Of a stretch of DNA of 64,000 bases, positions 61,708-64,000 are shown in pieces. Numbering within the stretch: the first letter of the stretch is position 1; each line of letters opens with the position of its first letter. This stretch comes from Bacillota bacterium (lineage in GTDB: Bacteria > Bacillota > Ch66 > Ch109): contig JABLWZ010000015.1 in NCBI GenBank assembly GCA_013178275.1, positions 1 through 64,000 of the forward strand, read 5' to 3'. Both the position numbers and the translations under genes were made by a program. The notes under the pieces are model-generated. The model did no database searches. It had not been told where the DNA came from and worked only from the letters and a program-made list of their open reading frames with translations.

Positions 61708-62505
61708 ATGATCCTGATCAACAGTCTAATGAAAGAATACCCCAACGGGACCAAGGCGCTCAAGGGGATCGACCTCAAGATCCCGAGCGGCCAGTTCGCC
61801 GTCGTGTTGGGACAGAGCGGGGCGGGCAAGTCCACCCTCCTGCGCTGCATCAACGGACTGGTGAGGCCTACCTCAGGCAAGGTCTTTGTCGACGGGGTGC
61901 TGGTCCAGGAAAAAAAGGCGACGGAACACGTGAGGAAGAACGTGGGGATGATCTTCCAGCAGTTTAATCTGGTCAAGCGGCTCACGGTGCTGGAGAACGT
62001 GCTCTGCGGTCGGTTGGCCTACAACAACGTGTTTACCAGCTGCCTCAAGCTTTTCCCCAAGTCGGACATCGAGTTCGCGCACGAGTGCCTGGACCGGGTA
62101 GGACTGGCGGAAAAGGCCTATGACCGGGCCGACCAGCTGAGCGGCGGGCAGCAGCAGAGGGTGGGAATCGCCAGGGCGCTGGCGCAGCGGCCCCGGGTTA
62201 TCCTGGCGGATGAACCGGTAGCCAGCCTGGACCCCAAGTCAGTCGAGAAGATCATGGATATCTTACGCGGCATCAACCAGCAGGACGGTATCACGGTGGT
62301 AGCGAGCCTTCACAACGTCGATCTCGCTGGGCGTTATGCCCAGCGAGTCATCGGCATCCGCGGGGGAAGGGTGGTGCTGGACAAACCGGCCCAGCAGTTC
62401 TGCGACCACGACGTGGACACCATATATGACCACCAGGCGGCTGAACCGGACTTTGCATTGACAGGTGGAATTGAACCATGGGAGAAAAAAGCGGCGTCAC
62501 TTTAA
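61708..62505 (+). CDS. phnC: Phosphonate ABC transporter ATP-binding protein
   Basis: A 265-residue ABC ATPase. Walker A GQSGAGKSTLLRC near residue 35, Q-loop FQQFNLVKRL, signature LSGGQQQRVGIARAL and Walker B VILADEPVASLDP. The HNVDLAGRYAQRVIGIRGG stretch is typical of PhnC. It overlaps phnE by 28 bases. Confidence 0.94.
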   Translation: MILINSLMKEYPNGTKALKGIDLKIPSGQFAVVLGQSGAGKSTLLRCINGLVRPTSGKVFVDGVLVQEKKATEHVRKNVGMIFQQFNLVKRLTVLENVLCGRLAYNNVFTSCLKLFPKSDIEFAHECLDRVGLAEKAYDRADQLSGGQQQRVGIARALAQRPRVILADEPVASLDPKSVEKIMDILRGINQQDGITVVASLHNVDLAGRYAQRVIGIRGGRVVLDKPAQQFCDHDVDTIYDHQAAEPDFALTGGIEPWEKKAASL

Positions 62506-63290
62506 ACCCGGCCATACCCTGGCCCAAAGACCCGAAATCCAACCTGCGCTGGGTTCTGCTGGGGATATTCCTGCTTCTGGTATTTGGCTGGAGCGCGGAA
62601 GGGACCAACCTGAGCATATCTGAACTGGTGCGTGGTTACCCCGGGCTGGTGGACATCGTGTCGCGGATGTTCCCTCCCAGCCTGGAAGCGATTCCCCGCC
62701 TGATCGATCCCAGTCTGGAGACCATCCAGATTTCGATCTGGGGAACCACCCTGGCGATCATCATGGCGATTCCCATCGGCCTGACCGCGGCCCGGAACAT
62801 ATCACCCCATCCGGCCATCTACCAGTTCAGCCGGTTTATCCTCAGCGCCGCGCGGTCGATAAACGAGATAGTCTTCGCCCTGGTCTTCGTTGCCGCCGTC
62901 GGCCTGGGGCCTTTTCCAGGGGTGCTGGCCCTAGCCTGCCATTCGGTGGGAATGCTGGGCAAGTTTCTGGCTGACAGCATCGAGCATACCGACCCGGGGC
63001 CGCTCGAAGCCCTGAAAGCGACCGGCGCTAATAAGTGGCAGGTTATAGCCTACGCCGTAATACCCCAGATCATGCCCGAGTTCGTAAACCTGTGCCTTTA
63101 CCGCTGGGAGATCAACTTCCGTTCCGCCACCACCCTGGGGATAGTGGGCGCGGGAGGAATCGGGTTCGAGCTGATCAGCAGCATGCGGCTCTTTATGTAC
63201 CACGACATGACCACCATCGTGTTGGTGATTTTCCTGACCGTTACCGCGGTGGATTCCATATCATCGTACGTACGGTCGCGGATCATATGA
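62478..63290 (+). CDS. phnE: Phosphonate ABC transporter permease
   Basis: A 270-residue permease with about six helices. The coupling motif EALKATGANKWQVIAYAVIP and ISIWGTTLAIIMAIPIGLTA are characteristic. Only one permease gene is present, so it probably forms a homodimer. Confidence 0.93.
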   Translation: MGEKSGVTLNPAIPWPKDPKSNLRWVLLGIFLLLVFGWSAEGTNLSISELVRGYPGLVDIVSRMFPPSLEAIPRLIDPSLETIQISIWGTTLAIIMAIPIGLTAARNISPHPAIYQFSRFILSAARSINEIVFALVFVAAVGLGPFPGVLALACHSVGMLGKFLADSIEHTDPGPLEALKATGANKWQVIAYAVIPQIMPEFVNLCLYRWEINFRSATTLGIVGAGGIGFELISSMRLFMYHDMTTIVLVIFLTVTAVDSISSYVRSRII

Positions 63291-63307
63291 ACCGGGAGGG
63301 ACCAAGA

Positions 63308-63721
63308 TTGGATCTGCAGGAGATTCTGGCCGAGGGCGAAAAGCGGGTGTGGGTGTGGCTGACTGAAAAGATAGCGGCCCGGCACCCGGTCAAGGTTTTA
63401 AAACCGCCGGAGACCAGCCTGGTTATGATGAGGGCACGGGACAGCGTAGAGGACAGCGAGTTCTACCTAGGTGAGGTGCTGATAACCGAAGCGGTTGTGG
63501 AGATCAACGGGGTACTCGGCTACGGAATTGCACTGGAGGATGAACCGGAAAGGGCGCTCTGCCACGCGGTGATAAAAGCCGCCCTGGCCGCGGACCTGCC
63601 CGAGCGGGAAGAGATCCAGGAGGTCGTCGATCAGCAGCGGCGGCAGGCGGAGTCGGCAAGCGACCGCAAAGAGGGTATGGTGGCCGGAACCAGGGTCCGC
63701 TTCGCGATCATGGAGGGATAG
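63308..63721 (+). CDS. phnG: C-P lyase subunit PhnG
   Basis: A 137-residue PhnG protein (VMMRARDSVEDSEFYLGEVL; EVLITEAVVEINGVLGYG). Part of the PhnGHIJ complex that attaches phosphonate to ribose and breaks the C-P bond. TTG at 63308 with GGGAGG upstream. Confidence 0.9.
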   Translation: MDLQEILAEGEKRVWVWLTEKIAARHPVKVLKPPETSLVMMRARDSVEDSEFYLGEVLITEAVVEINGVLGYGIALEDEPERALCHAVIKAALAADLPEREEIQEVVDQQRRQAESASDRKEGMVAGTRVRFAIMEG

Positions 63722-63723
63722 AT

Positions 63724-64000
63724 ATGAGCATTGTATTTGAGAGTAGCTACGACCAGGTCTTCGATACCCAGCGTTATTTCAGGCTGGTGATGGATGCCAT
63801 GGCGCGGCCGGGCAAGATTCAGCAGTTACCGGGCCTCAGGTTCGATCCGCCGCCCGGGCTGAACCCCTACGCGGTCGGAATCGCAATAACCCTGATGGAC
63901 AACGAAACCACCTTCAGCCTGCTGCCGGATAGACAGTTCTGGCGGGAATACCTTCGGCTCAATACCGGTTCCCGCCCGGTCGAACTGGGGCAGGCGGAGT
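63724..64000 (+). CDS. phnH: C-P lyase subunit PhnH, cut by the window end
   Basis: ATG at 63724, two bases after phnG. The visible 92 residues contain VFDTQRYFRLVMDAMARPGK, the PhnH signature, and remain open at 64000. PhnH is a core subunit of the C-P lyase complex. phnI, J, K, L and M are expected beyond the window. Confidence 0.9.
   Translation, partial: MSIVFESSYDQVFDTQRYFRLVMDAMARPGKIQQLPGLRFDPPPGLNPYAVGIAITLMDNETTFSLLPDRQFWREYLRLNTGSRPVELGQAE

Overview
The window reads as a chromosomal segment of an anaerobic, nitrogen-fixing Firmicute, most likely a Clostridia member near the Peptococcaceae/Desulfotomaculaceae. The reasons are strong GGAGG-type ribosome binding sites, frequent TTG/GTG starts, a leucine T-box, copper-amine-oxidase-type N-terminal repeats, clostridial-style nitrogenase subunits with an insert in NifD and a short NifK, many sigma-54 promoters and no oxygen-respiration genes. 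The species cannot be fixed from the sequence alone. No insertion sequence, prophage, rRNA, tRNA or CRISPR array was seen.

Layout. 0.4-8.5 kb: mixed small operons (cell-surface phosphodiester glycosidase, DUF815 ATPase, a glutaredoxin-like gene with an in-frame TGA that looks like selenocysteine, two cysteine-cluster proteins, a Zn-alcohol dehydrogenase, an inositol-monophosphatase-like enzyme, a short flagellin-like protein). 8.5-10.9 kb: leucine T-box, leuA and a CoA-binding protein. 10.9-17.8 kb: accessory region with an A-rich island, an interspersed hairpin repeat family, a beta-rich tail-spike-like protein, a metallophosphoesterase and a DUF4474-like protein that share an N-terminal module, and small proteins behind sigma-54 promoters. 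17.9-29.9 kb: a carboxylate transporter, a Na+-pumping glutaconyl-CoA decarboxylase split over two units, an acyl-CoA dehydrogenase, glutaconate CoA-transferase, a sigma-54 activator and a thioesterase. 30-37 kb: chemoreceptor, a giant PAS/sigma-54 activator and a coiled-coil protein. 37-42 kb (minus strand): quinoprotein-like beta-propeller, DOMON lipoprotein, small protein, two-component system. 42-43.6 kb: UspA, a 33-residue ORF, an encapsulin-cargo-like ferritin and an unknown protein. 44-53.6 kb: nifH-nifI1-nifI2-nifD-nifK-nifE-nifN-nifB-fdx-anfO-like. 53.7-59.8 kb: GntR regulator, phospholipase C-like protein, GGDEF-EAL-CBS-GGDEF protein, PHP phosphoesterase, glycosyltransferase. 60-64 kb: phosphonate uptake and the start of a C-P lyase operon (phnF, D, C, E, G, H, cut by the window end).

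How it fits together. The 18-29 kb block is a coherent pathway: uptake of a dicarboxylate (probably glutarate), CoA transfer, oxidation to glutaconyl-CoA, and decarboxylation to crotonyl-CoA coupled to Na+ export. All three transcription units start at perfect -24/-12 sites and a sigma-54 activator lies just downstream. Nine perfect -24/-12 elements occur in the window, so sigma-54 is a main organiser of this region. The nif cluster carries its own NifI1/NifI2 nitrogen-responsive switch and has no -24/-12 site.

The observations most worth following are the candidate Sec-glutaredoxin with a SECIS-like hairpin, the sigma-54 set including a possible small RNA at 16.8-16.9 kb, the shared N-terminal module in the 13-15 kb gene pair, and three families of long inverted or interspersed repeats.
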